Positions 1 to 8,000 of a stretch of DNA of 9,828 nt are shown one piece after another (positions within the stretch are counted from its first letter, which is position 1; each line of letters opens with the position of its first letter). The DNA is from DASQLQ01 sp035629935. GTDB lineage: Bacteria; Actinomycetota; CADDZG01; WHSQ01. Both the position numbers and the translations under genes were made by a program. The DNA lies in assembly GCA_035629935.1 (NCBI GenBank), contig DASQLQ010000039.1, positions 1-9,828 of the forward strand, read 5' to 3'. The notes under the pieces were generated by a model. That model saw only the letters and a list, made by a program, of their open reading frames with translations, had not been told where the DNA came from and did no database searches.

Positions 1-18
1 CCCCCGTTCCCTAGTCCA

Positions 19-624
19 CTACCGAGAGCGTGAGTTCCACCTACGATCGATCTGGCGCATGAGGGCCGGGTAGACGATGAGGTGGCGGAAAGGCCCGATC
101 AGCCTCAGGTAGACCTCGCCGAGCTTCCCGCGAGGCTTCACGTAGATGGCCAGTTCTCCTCGATACCGACCTTCGCCCTGGTCGACCCACGCAAGATGCA
201 GAACACCGTGCACCGTGGCGTTCGAGAGCTCGGCGGCCCACTCTTCCTGGGTGCGATACAGGGGGATGAAACCACCGGCGGCCTGCCGCATCGCGTCGCT
301 GATCGCCGGACCCGAAGCGCTCCCTCGAAGATCCTCGGGAAGACGAGCGCTCAGCGATGCTTCGCCGGCTCCGGGGATCGAACGTTTCTCTTCTTTGTCC
401 CACCCGAACAACTCCCCCAGGCGGAATCGGATCCAAAAGAGCGCGCTGCTGACCGCGGACCCCGCATCGGCCGGATCGAATGAGGCGACGATCTCGAGCA
501 AGGAGTCGAACTCGTCGCGTTCCCCTTCTGCCGGCAACGCCCAGACATCCATCAGTTTGAAGTCGTGCGTGATCTGGGAGATCACCCACGCATGCGCTTG
601 ATGGACGGAGTTAGCGATCCTCAT
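19..624 (-). CDS. DUF2867 domain-containing protein, last gene of a three-gene operon
   Basis: This is a 201-residue protein of unknown biochemical function. The pattern matches my memory of actinobacterial DUF2867 proteins: DVWALP near residues 26-31, a LGELFGWD segment at 69-76, EEWAAELSNATVHGVLHLAWV-like text at 127-147 (first and last parts most telling), and a C-terminal IGPFRHLIVYPALMR at 176-190. There is no signal peptide or convincing membrane helix, so it is probably cytoplasmic or membrane-associated. The reading frame stays open to 825, but I chose the ATG at 622-624: the extra N-terminus is Arg-rich shadow sequence, and this ATG forms an ATGA overlap with the stop of the preceding gene, implying translational coupling. 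A GAGG lies farther upstream than an ideal ribosome site. The fold may be SRPBCC/START-like ligand binding; that is inference. The stop is TAG at 19-21. Confidence 0.85.
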   Translation of the reverse strand: MRIANSVHQAHAWVISQITHDFKLMDVWALPAEGERDEFDSLLEIVASFDPADAGSAVSSALFWIRFRLGELFGWDKEEKRSIPGAGEASLSARLPEDLRGSASGPAISDAMRQAAGGFIPLYRTQEEWAAELSNATVHGVLHLAWVDQGEGRYRGELAIYVKPRGKLGEVYLRLIGPFRHLIVYPALMRQIDRRWNSRSR

Positions 625-1103
625 CGGCTTCGCAGGATCCTCTTCACGCCGTGGCCGAGGAAATCGGGCGCCAATCTGCGATGGACGGCGGATACGGGCG
701 CCCAGATGAGGGCGGCAACCCGACGGTCGTAACGCATGAGCGTGGCGAAGGACACTTGTCCTTCTTCGACATGAAAGATGATGTTGGCGGTCATGCTCCA
801 GCCGCTCGCTTCGAGCCTGATCCAACTGTCACCGCGATCGACGATCTTCCACCCGGCTATGTAGTCCGGCGATCGTCGCAGCTCGAGACGCAGACCCAGA
901 ACGGTTTGCCAGGCCATGAATCGACCGATGGGAGATGCGCCTTCCATCGAGGAGCGAGCCCACTCCTCAGGCGACGTGTCAATAGCTCCACTCGTCGCTG
1001 CGGTGAAGACGTCGACGTAGTCGCTGGGAAGAACGTCTAGAGCGCGGATCGCCTCCGGGATCTTGTGCTGCTGATAGATCGCCGGCATAGCAGTGGCTTT
1101 CAC
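621..1103 (-). CDS. Uncharacterised protein, paralogue of the preceding operon gene
   Basis: This is a 160-residue protein without signal peptide or obvious membrane helix. It is clearly homologous to the product of 1100-1600. Shared landmarks in order are an N-terminal YxDxF, an EEWAR/EQWAR box, an SPxxxxGWxIV box, an IxLEA strand, and a C-terminal IWAxVxxVHRRxAPxxL segment. The C-terminal segment resembles the IGPFRHLIVYP region of the DUF2867 protein downstream, suggesting a common SRPBCC-like fold, but no catalytic residue is recognisable. The start is taken as GTG at 1101-1103, because it makes a GTGA overlap with the upstream stop. An in-frame ATG at 1086-1088 (removing five residues) is a real alternative, and neither has a strong Shine-Dalgarno. 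The stop overlaps the next ATG at 621-624. Confidence 0.8.
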   Translation of the reverse strand: MKATAMPAIYQQHKIPEAIRALDVLPSDYVDVFTAATSGAIDTSPEEWARSSMEGASPIGRFMAWQTVLGLRLELRRSPDYIAGWKIVDRGDSWIRLEASGWSMTANIIFHVEEGQVSFATLMRYDRRVAALIWAPVSAVHRRLAPDFLGHGVKRILRSR

Positions 1104-1600
1104 CCGAGCACCGCCGCGTGCTCGAGCAGATAGGGAGCGACTCTCCGATGCACGGGGCCGACGATCGCCCATACGATCCTGACAGCCGTTGGCCGAGTGA
1201 AGAAGAGATACGTGGTCGCCAAGGCAACGGTCGGATCGATACGTCTCGCCACGATCACTGCGCGTAGCAGGGGCGAAACTGCCTCGAGAACGATCGCTTC
1301 GTGTTGGGAGGTCACGATGCTCCAGCCGAGGACGTGGTTTGGGGACGAAGAAGGACCCAAGCGGAACCTCACCACGTATCGGTGTGCGACGCGGATGACC
1401 CATCGCACGGTTCGTGGAGCTTGTTCGAGGGCGGCACGGGCCCACTGCTCGGCCGAGCGGGGATCGGGCCGAGGCACTCGGACTTCGAACGCGTCGGCGT
1501 AGTCGTACCGATCGGCACCGATCAGGGGTTCATCGGTGGCGACGGCCCGCCGTCGGACCACCGGCCCGGCCGAACCGATCTCCACCCCAGCTATGCCCAT
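1100..1600 (-). CDS. Uncharacterised DUF2867-like protein, first gene of divergent operon
   Basis: This is a 166-residue protein counted from the ATG at 1598-1600. It has the sequence style of a family common in Actinobacteria that I recall as hypothetical or DUF2867-labelled: DYADAFEVRVP near the N-terminus, SAEQWARAALEQAP, then FRLGPSSSPNHVLGWSIVTS, a buried strand IVLEAVSPLLRAVIVARR, and a C-terminal VWAIVGPVHRRVAPYLLEHA. No enzyme motif is visible; small hydrophobic ligand binding is a guess. It is the leading gene of an operon with 621-1103 and 19-624, joined by 4-nt overlaps. Upstream in-frame starts (ATG at 1615, TTG at 1636) exist but would translate the operator sequence. The chosen ATG lies six bases after a TATATT -10, so translation is probably leaderless. 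Confidence 0.82.
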   Translation of the reverse strand: MGIAGVEIGSAGPVVRRRAVATDEPLIGADRYDYADAFEVRVPRPDPRSAEQWARAALEQAPRTVRWVIRVAHRYVVRFRLGPSSSPNHVLGWSIVTSQHEAIVLEAVSPLLRAVIVARRIDPTVALATTYLFFTRPTAVRIVWAIVGPVHRRVAPYLLEHAAVLG

Positions 1601-1636
1601 GGGTGTAATATACATACATGTACGTATGTAAGGCAA
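1601..1636 (-). promoter_or_regulatory. Minus-strand promoter, probably leaderless, for the DUF2867-like operon
   Basis: Read on the minus strand: TTGCCT at 1636-1631 (4 of 6 matches to TTGACA), an 18-bp spacer, TATATT at 1612-1607, then six bases (ACACCC) and the ATG at 1600. This spacing puts the transcription start on the A of the start codon, and there is no Shine-Dalgarno between, so a leaderless mRNA is expected. Leaderless transcripts are common in Actinobacteria. All but two bases of the operator arms fall inside the spacer, so repressor binding would occlude polymerase. Assigned by motif and spacing only. Confidence 0.6.
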
Positions 1637-1640
1637 AACG
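1606..1640 (+). promoter_or_regulatory. Plus-strand promoter and ribosome site of the TetR gene
   Basis: A TAATAT at 1606-1611 is a good -10 on the plus strand, predicting a start near 1618 and a leader of about 23 nt. AAGG at 1630-1633 is a modest Shine-Dalgarno seven bases before the ATG at 1641. No good -35 is visible (the region around 1583-1588 is C-rich). The inverted repeat begins at the last base of this -10 and covers the predicted start, consistent with autorepression. Confidence 0.45.
1611..1630. promoter_or_regulatory. Inverted repeat, likely TetR-family operator
   Basis: The arms TACATAC (1611-1617) and GTATGTA (1624-1630) are perfect reverse complements separated by six bases (ATGTAC). 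A nested perfect palindrome TACATGTA lies at 1615-1622. It sits in the only intergenic gap between a TetR gene and a divergent operon, overlapping both predicted promoters. Size and position are typical of TetR operators. It is also a conspicuous A+T-rich island in G+C-rich surroundings. The natural prediction is that the adjacent regulator binds here and represses both directions, including its own gene. Confidence 0.7.
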
Positions 1641-2276
1641 ATGACCCTCGAGACCCCCCTGCGGGCGCGGCAGACTCAGGCCGGCCGGCGCGCCCGGACC
1701 CGGAGCGCGTTGTTGGAGTCGGCCGCACGAGGACTATCCCGCGACGGCTACGGCAACCTGGTGCTGGAGAAAGTGGCACGCGATGCCGGGTACACCCGAG
1801 GAGCGCTTTACCACCAGTTCGCAAATAAAGAGGATCTAGCTCTGGCAGTGGTGGCGTGGGTCGAAGAGAACTGGTGGGCGGAGATGGGCAAAGTGATCGC
1901 CGACAACTCCGACCCGCTACAAGCACTCATAGACGTGGCGCGGACACACGCAGTCTTCTGTCGCCGTGACATCGCCCGCGTACATATGGTCCTGAGTATC
2001 GAGTTCAGCGGGCAGGACCATCCGGTCGGGCGGGCGATCGATGAATCCTCTCGTCTGGTCATCGCGGAGTGCGCCCGGCTCATTACAGCGGGGCGTAAGA
2101 GCGGGACGATCCCGTCGGGGCCGCCACCCAAAGTGGTGGCCTCAGCCCTTATGGGCGCGGTCGAAGGCCTAGTTATCAACCTTGCCGGACAAGCGCCCTT
2201 CGACGAGGAGCTCGCCGGAAGCGTCGTCGCAGGCGTTCTTGGCCTGCAGTCCGCCCACAAGAGGAGGGATCGATGA
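1641..2276 (+). CDS. TetR/AcrR-family transcriptional regulator
   Basis: This is a 211-residue regulator, a normal length for the family. The N-terminal DNA-binding domain covers about residues 18-70: helix 1 with LLESAARGLSRDGY, then LEKVARDAGYTRGALYHQFANKEDL (44-66; the turn and recognition helix centre on GYTRGALYHQF), the classic TetR signature. Residues 75-205 are the helical ligand and dimer domain, which predicts nothing about the inducer. Cysteines occur at 107 and 144. It lies divergent from the DUF2867-like operon with an inverted repeat between them, and overlaps the downstream membrane-protein gene by ATGA, so it probably controls both. The start is ATG at 1641, supported by AAGG seven bases upstream. 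It is likely autorepressed and released by an unknown small molecule. Confidence 0.93.
   Translation: MTLETPLRARQTQAGRRARTRSALLESAARGLSRDGYGNLVLEKVARDAGYTRGALYHQFANKEDLALAVVAWVEENWWAEMGKVIADNSDPLQALIDVARTHAVFCRRDIARVHMVLSIEFSGQDHPVGRAIDESSRLVIAECARLITAGRKSGTIPSGPPPKVVASALMGAVEGLVINLAGQAPFDEELAGSVVAGVLGLQSAHKRRDR
2261..2267 (+). promoter_or_regulatory. Ribosome binding site of the DUF4383-like gene
   Basis: GAGGAGG lies five bases before the ATG at 2273, inside the last codons of the TetR gene. It is the strongest Shine-Dalgarno in the window. It decides the start of the following gene and shows that gene is translated from the TetR transcript. Confidence 0.75.
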
Positions 2277-2731
2277 CCCAGCACCTCGGCTCGGCGGCCA
2301 CGGTGGCCGGTGCCCCTAGCGAAGTCGAATGGACGCCGGCACGGGTGTTCTTACTCATCACCACGATCGTGCATCTCCCCCTTGCACTCGTCGGATTCCT
2401 CACCGACCGAACCTTTCCCATCGGAGCGCAAGCCGCCGAGGCGGCTGGATCCGCCCACATCTTTGGGTTCTTGGAAACCAACGGGTGGCACACCTTGGGC
2501 GCACTCATAGTTGGTCTCGTAGCGCTTCGTGGCACCCTTAACCGGAGGGCCGCGCGTCCCGCAGCTCTGACCTTGGGAGTGACCCACGTTGCTCTGTTCC
2601 TGTCGCTGGTCATCTGGGAGCCGAGCACGTTCTGGATCGCCTCCAACAATGCTGATCAGTTCGTGCACGCCTTCACCGCGATCGCAGGGACCGCTAGCGG
2701 ACTGGCCACACGTTCCTCTTTCGTCAGCTAG
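2273..2731 (+). CDS. Small four-helix membrane protein, DUF4383-like
   Basis: This is a 152-residue integral membrane protein. Hydrophobic segments lie at about residues 24-43, 72-87, 98-115 and 129-145. It has the layout I associate with DUF4383 proteins: an N-terminal helix with a His (TTIVHLPLALVGFL), a middle segment FLETNGWHTLGALIVGL, and a final helix starting NADQFVHAFTAIAG, each with a conserved-looking histidine. The function of the family is unknown. The ATG overlaps the TetR stop (ATGA) and has a strong GAGGAGG five bases upstream, so it is co-expressed with the regulator. The family label is from memory. The TAG stop at 2729-2731 shares its bases with the stop of the convergent gene. 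Confidence 0.82.
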   Translation: MTQHLGSAATVAGAPSEVEWTPARVFLLITTIVHLPLALVGFLTDRTFPIGAQAAEAAGSAHIFGFLETNGWHTLGALIVGLVALRGTLNRRAARPAALTLGVTHVALFLSLVIWEPSTFWIASNNADQFVHAFTAIAGTASGLATRSSFVS

Positions 2732-3327
2732 GTCTCGGAGAATCGCGCCCTTGTTCGGTGCCACAACAAACGGCGGATCACGATCGCCGCGCCCGTTGAG
2801 AACTGGAAAAGGTTATTCATCAAGATCGGGACATCACCAGTGACGATCCCGTAAAGGGTCCACACCGCCCCATCTGATGCAGTTAAAGCCCACGTCGTGG
2901 GAGATAGACCGCTTAAGTCGCGCTCCCGGTAAGCGACGATCACCTGGGGCGTATTAGCAGCGAGAGCGCTCACGGACAAGATCGCGCCGAGACCACCCGA
3001 CCCGGCTATCAAAGTAATGGCGATCACGACCACCAACCAGATGGGGGCAGCTCGAAGCTCCGTCACTCGCCGGCCGAGCTTCATCGCCAAAAGGGTGATC
3101 AATGCGAAGACGGCGCCGGACAGCCCGGTGGCCAGCACCACCGCGAATTGATCGGTAAGCACGGCATAGGTGGTCCACGCGAAGCTCACGACACAGCTCG
3201 TCGCCGCCGTGTCCAGCGAAACCCCGTGTGCGTCCTTTGCCCGGAACAGCCTGATGAACTGGGGTAGCGCGCGAACGAGGCCGATCAACGTCCCGACCGT
3301 ACCCAACATCCTTGCCGCGTCCATCAC
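2728..3327 (-). CDS. PQ-loop repeat membrane protein, SWEET/SemiSWEET-like
   Basis: This is a 199-residue membrane protein with two PQ-loop halves. The first is LVRALPQFIRLFRAKDAHGVS (PQ at residues 22-23) and the second AANTPQVIVAYRERDLSGLS (PQ at 127-128), each followed by a Ser-rich turn and further helices. Hydrophobic segments fall at about 8-28, 43-58, 62-82, 96-112, 114-132, 144-163 and 167-186, giving the 3+1+3 layout of a fused SWEET-type carrier. SWEET and SemiSWEET proteins carry sugars by facilitated diffusion; other PQ-loop proteins carry amino acids, so the substrate is open. The start is GTG at 3327; an adjacent ATG at 3324 is equally possible and neither has a Shine-Dalgarno. 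It lies 26 bp after the diguanylate cyclase gene and is probably in the same operon. Confidence 0.85.
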   Translation of the reverse strand: MMDAARMLGTVGTLIGLVRALPQFIRLFRAKDAHGVSLDTAATSCVVSFAWTTYAVLTDQFAVVLATGLSGAVFALITLLAMKLGRRVTELRAAPIWLVVVIAITLIAGSGGLGAILSVSALAANTPQVIVAYRERDLSGLSPTTWALTASDGAVWTLYGIVTGDVPILMNNLFQFSTGAAIVIRRLLWHRTRARFSET

Positions 3328-3353
3328 GGCACATTAGAGGGGTGTTTTGAGCT

Positions 3354-3356
<3 letters not shown>
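3325..3356 (-). other. Short gap between cyclase and PQ-loop genes
   Basis: Twenty-six non-coding bases separate the TAG of the cyclase from the GTG of the PQ-loop gene. I see no terminator. A TCTAAT at 3338-3333 sits five bases before the GTG and could be the -10 of an additional leaderless promoter, but no -35 supports it. Read-through from the cyclase gene is the simplest reading. Confidence 0.4.
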
Positions 3357-5041
<1,685 letters not shown>

Positions 5042-5045
<4 letters not shown>

Positions 5046-8000
5046 CGGAACCTCACTATGTCGAACCGTGCATTGATCGGAGCTATGGCCAGTTTCGGGG
5101 TCTTACGGTCGATCCAGTGCTGACTCACTAGATATAGAAGCACGAGCAGCACCAAGACGAAGGGAAAACTGAAAGTCTTGACGGTCTGCGCAGCACGGCC
5201 GATCCACAGCGGCAGGGCCTTCTCTTCCTCCGCCTTCGACTTGCCTGCAAATCCCAGGCGTCCACGCTCGTCGGCAACCTTTGCTGCGTCGGACTCTTCG
5301 GCCCCACTCGTCTTGCCGGGGCGCGCGTTGTGCCGCTTGGAGCGGCCCTTAGAACGCTCGTTCAAGCGAAGTGCCTTGGTGTCGCCTGCGAAGAGATCGG
5401 CCACTGGGCTTATGTCGGTACCGCTCGTCGGTGACGACCAGCCCGGGGCCTCGGGTGTCGAACCTTCCGATCCTGATGCCCCGGAATCAGAAGGCGAGTC
5501 GTCTGAACCGTTGTTGCCGCGGCCCCCACCCTTGCCGCCCTGAGAACCGCCCGGCGCAGGGTTGCTGGTTGGCTCCGAGCTGGGGGTCGGGCTTGGGGTC
5601 GGGTCAATGGCCGGCTCGCCGCTGCCGGATGGAGATGGCACCGGTTCGGGATTGGAACCAGAGCTTGGCTCTTCAACTTCGAAGGTGACGATCGTGCCCG
5701 GGCCGACGTTGCCCGCGTCGTCAACGGCGCGGACCTCGAAGGTGTGGTCTCCCTCGTCCACGTTCGTGTAGTTGGCCGGCGAGGTACAAGTCGTGAACGC
5801 CGCACCGTCGAGGCTGCACTCGAAGTGATCGGCGGGATCGTCCGAGTTGAACTCGAAGCTCACGTCATCGTTCGAGGTCGACCCCGAAGGGCCGTCCGTG
5901 ATCGTGACGGAGTCCGGGGCGATGGTGTCCACCGTGAAGTTCTGCGTGGTGGTCGCTCCGGTATTGCCGGCGGGATCGACCGCTCTTACGTCGAACGTGT
6001 GGCCACCCTCACCCAGGTCGTAATCGGTCGACGAGCTGCACGGGGCGAAGGCCCCTCCATCCATGCTGCACTCGAACGTGGCGGTGGAGTCGTTAGAGGA
6101 AAGCTCGAACGTGACGCTTGCGGTGGCGACATCCCCGGACGGTCCCGAGTCGATCGTGGGTGCATCCGGAGCCACGGTGTCGACTGTGAAACTGCGCGTC
6201 GCTGCCGGGCCGGCGTTGCCAGCGTCGTCGACCGCACGGACGTCGAAGGTGTGGTCGCCATTGGTCAGGTCGAAGTAGTCCGAGGGTGAACCGCACACCG
6301 TGAAGGTGCCACTGTCGAAGCTGCACTCGAAGTGGTCTGTTGCGTCCTCAGAGGTGAATCCGAAACTCACATCGTCGAAATTGATGTTTCCCGAGGGTCC
6401 CGAAGTGATCGTTGCCCCGCCCGGCACCAAGGTATCGACCGTGAAGTTGGCAGTTGACGTTCCGCTCGAGTTACCGGCCAGATCTATCGCGACCACCGAG
6501 AACGTGTGGCCACCCTCACCGAGGTCCGAATAACTGGGATTCGAGCTGCACGGAGCGAAGGCCGCCCCGTCCATGCTGCATTCGAAAGTGGCGCCGGAAT
6601 CGTTAGTTGAGACCGAGAAGTTCACGTCGTCGGTCGGAACGGATCCGCTGGCCCCGGAGATGGTGGGGTCACCGGGTGCCACGGTGTCGACCTTGAAGGT
6701 TCGAAGGGTGGACGGTCCCGTGTTGCCCGCATCGTCGACGGCACGTACGGCGAAGATGTGGTTTCCGTCCGAGAGGTCGTTGAAGTCCGTCGGCGAGGTG
6801 CAACTGACGAATGAGCCCGCATCGAGGCTGCACTCGAAGTCGTTCGTTGGATCATCCGAGGTGAACTCGAAAGTGACATCTTCGGTATTGACGTCGCCGG
6901 ATGGACCGGAAGTGATCGTCACCAGAGCGGGTGCGGAAGTATCGACCACGATGCTTGCAGTTGCCGGCGATGGGTCAATGTGGCCCACCTGATCGATAGC
7001 GCGCACCTCAAAGTCGTGAATCCCATCGCTCAGCCCCACGTAACTCTGAGGCGAGAAACAAGTGTTGAAGGCGCCGCCGTCGAAACTGCACTCGAAGGTC
7101 GACATCTCGTCGGCCGAGAACTCCCAGGATGCGTCGCCGAAACCGATCAGGCCATTCGGACCGGAATCGATCGTGGTCTCGGGGGCATTGGTGTCCACCG
7201 TGAACAAGATGTAGGTCGGCTCGCTTTCGTTACCAGCGAGGTCAACCGCGACGACCGCGAACGTGTGGAGGCCTTCGCTGAGGTTCGGATACGTGATCCC
7301 CGACGAACAGATGGCGTAAGGGTCGCTGTCGATACTGCACCTGAACGTGTCGGTTGAGTCGTTGGATTCAAACTCGAACGTACCGAAGTCGTTTGGCGTT
7401 ACCTCGGCCGGAGCGGAGGTGACGGTCGGGATCTCAGGTCCCGTCAGGTCGACCGTGAAGTTGCTGGAAGCGCTCGCCCCGGTGTTGCTGTGCTCATCCG
7501 TGCCTTTCACCTCGAAGGTGTGTGCCGTCTCGGAGAGGCCCGAATAGGAGATGGGCGACGTGCAGTCCGTGAATGCTGCCCCGTCGAGGCTGCACGAGTA
7601 GGTGCCCGTTCCATCGTTGGACGAAAACACGAAGGTGGGTGAGTCGTTGTTGGTGGGGCCGGAAGGTCCCGAGTCGATCGTGACGATCGGACCTTGAGTG
7701 TCGACGGTGAATGTGCGCGAGGCGGGTGTTTGGTCCGTGTTGCCGACGGCGTCCGAGGCACGGACCTCGAACGTGTGCGAACCCTGGCTGAGGCCGGTGT
7801 AGTTGGTGGTCGAGGTGCACGATTGGAAGCTGCCGGAGTCGAGCTTGCACTCGAAGATGGCGGCAGGATCGTTGGTCGAGAACCCGAACGTGGCCTGGTT
7901 GGTCGCGATGGTTCCGGTCGGTCCCGAGTTGATCGTGGTCTGAGGTGCCGTGGTGTCGACCGTGAAGGTCCTGCTCGTCGTCGTGCTGGGGTTACCGAAG

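Noticed and set aside
625..825. N-terminal extension of the DUF2867 protein in the same open frame
   Set aside because: It is Arg/His-rich low-quality sequence antisense-frame-shadowing the upstream gene, and the ATG at 624 gives a clean ATGA overlap and the expected family N-terminus.
1601..1636. Longer start (ATG at 1615 or TTG at 1636) for the first operon gene
   Set aside because: The extension would be translated from the operator and promoter bases, has no ribosome site, and contributes no family-like sequence.
1301..1828. Plus-strand open frame across the divergent promoter region
   Set aside because: It overlaps the well-supported minus operon and TetR gene in another frame and is Arg/Pro/Gly-rich without family features.
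2771..2789. CGGCGGATC/GATCGCCG near-palindrome close to the convergent junction as a bidirectional terminator
   Set aside because: It has a bulge, almost no loop, no T-tract on either side, and lies within the PQ-loop coding sequence.
5744..6289. Long plus-strand open frames opposite the Ig-like repeats (also around 6573-6992, 7694-8011 and 8027-8389)
   Set aside because: They are Val/Arg/Gly-rich mirror images of the minus-strand repeats, recur with the repeat period, lack ribosome sites and resemble no family.
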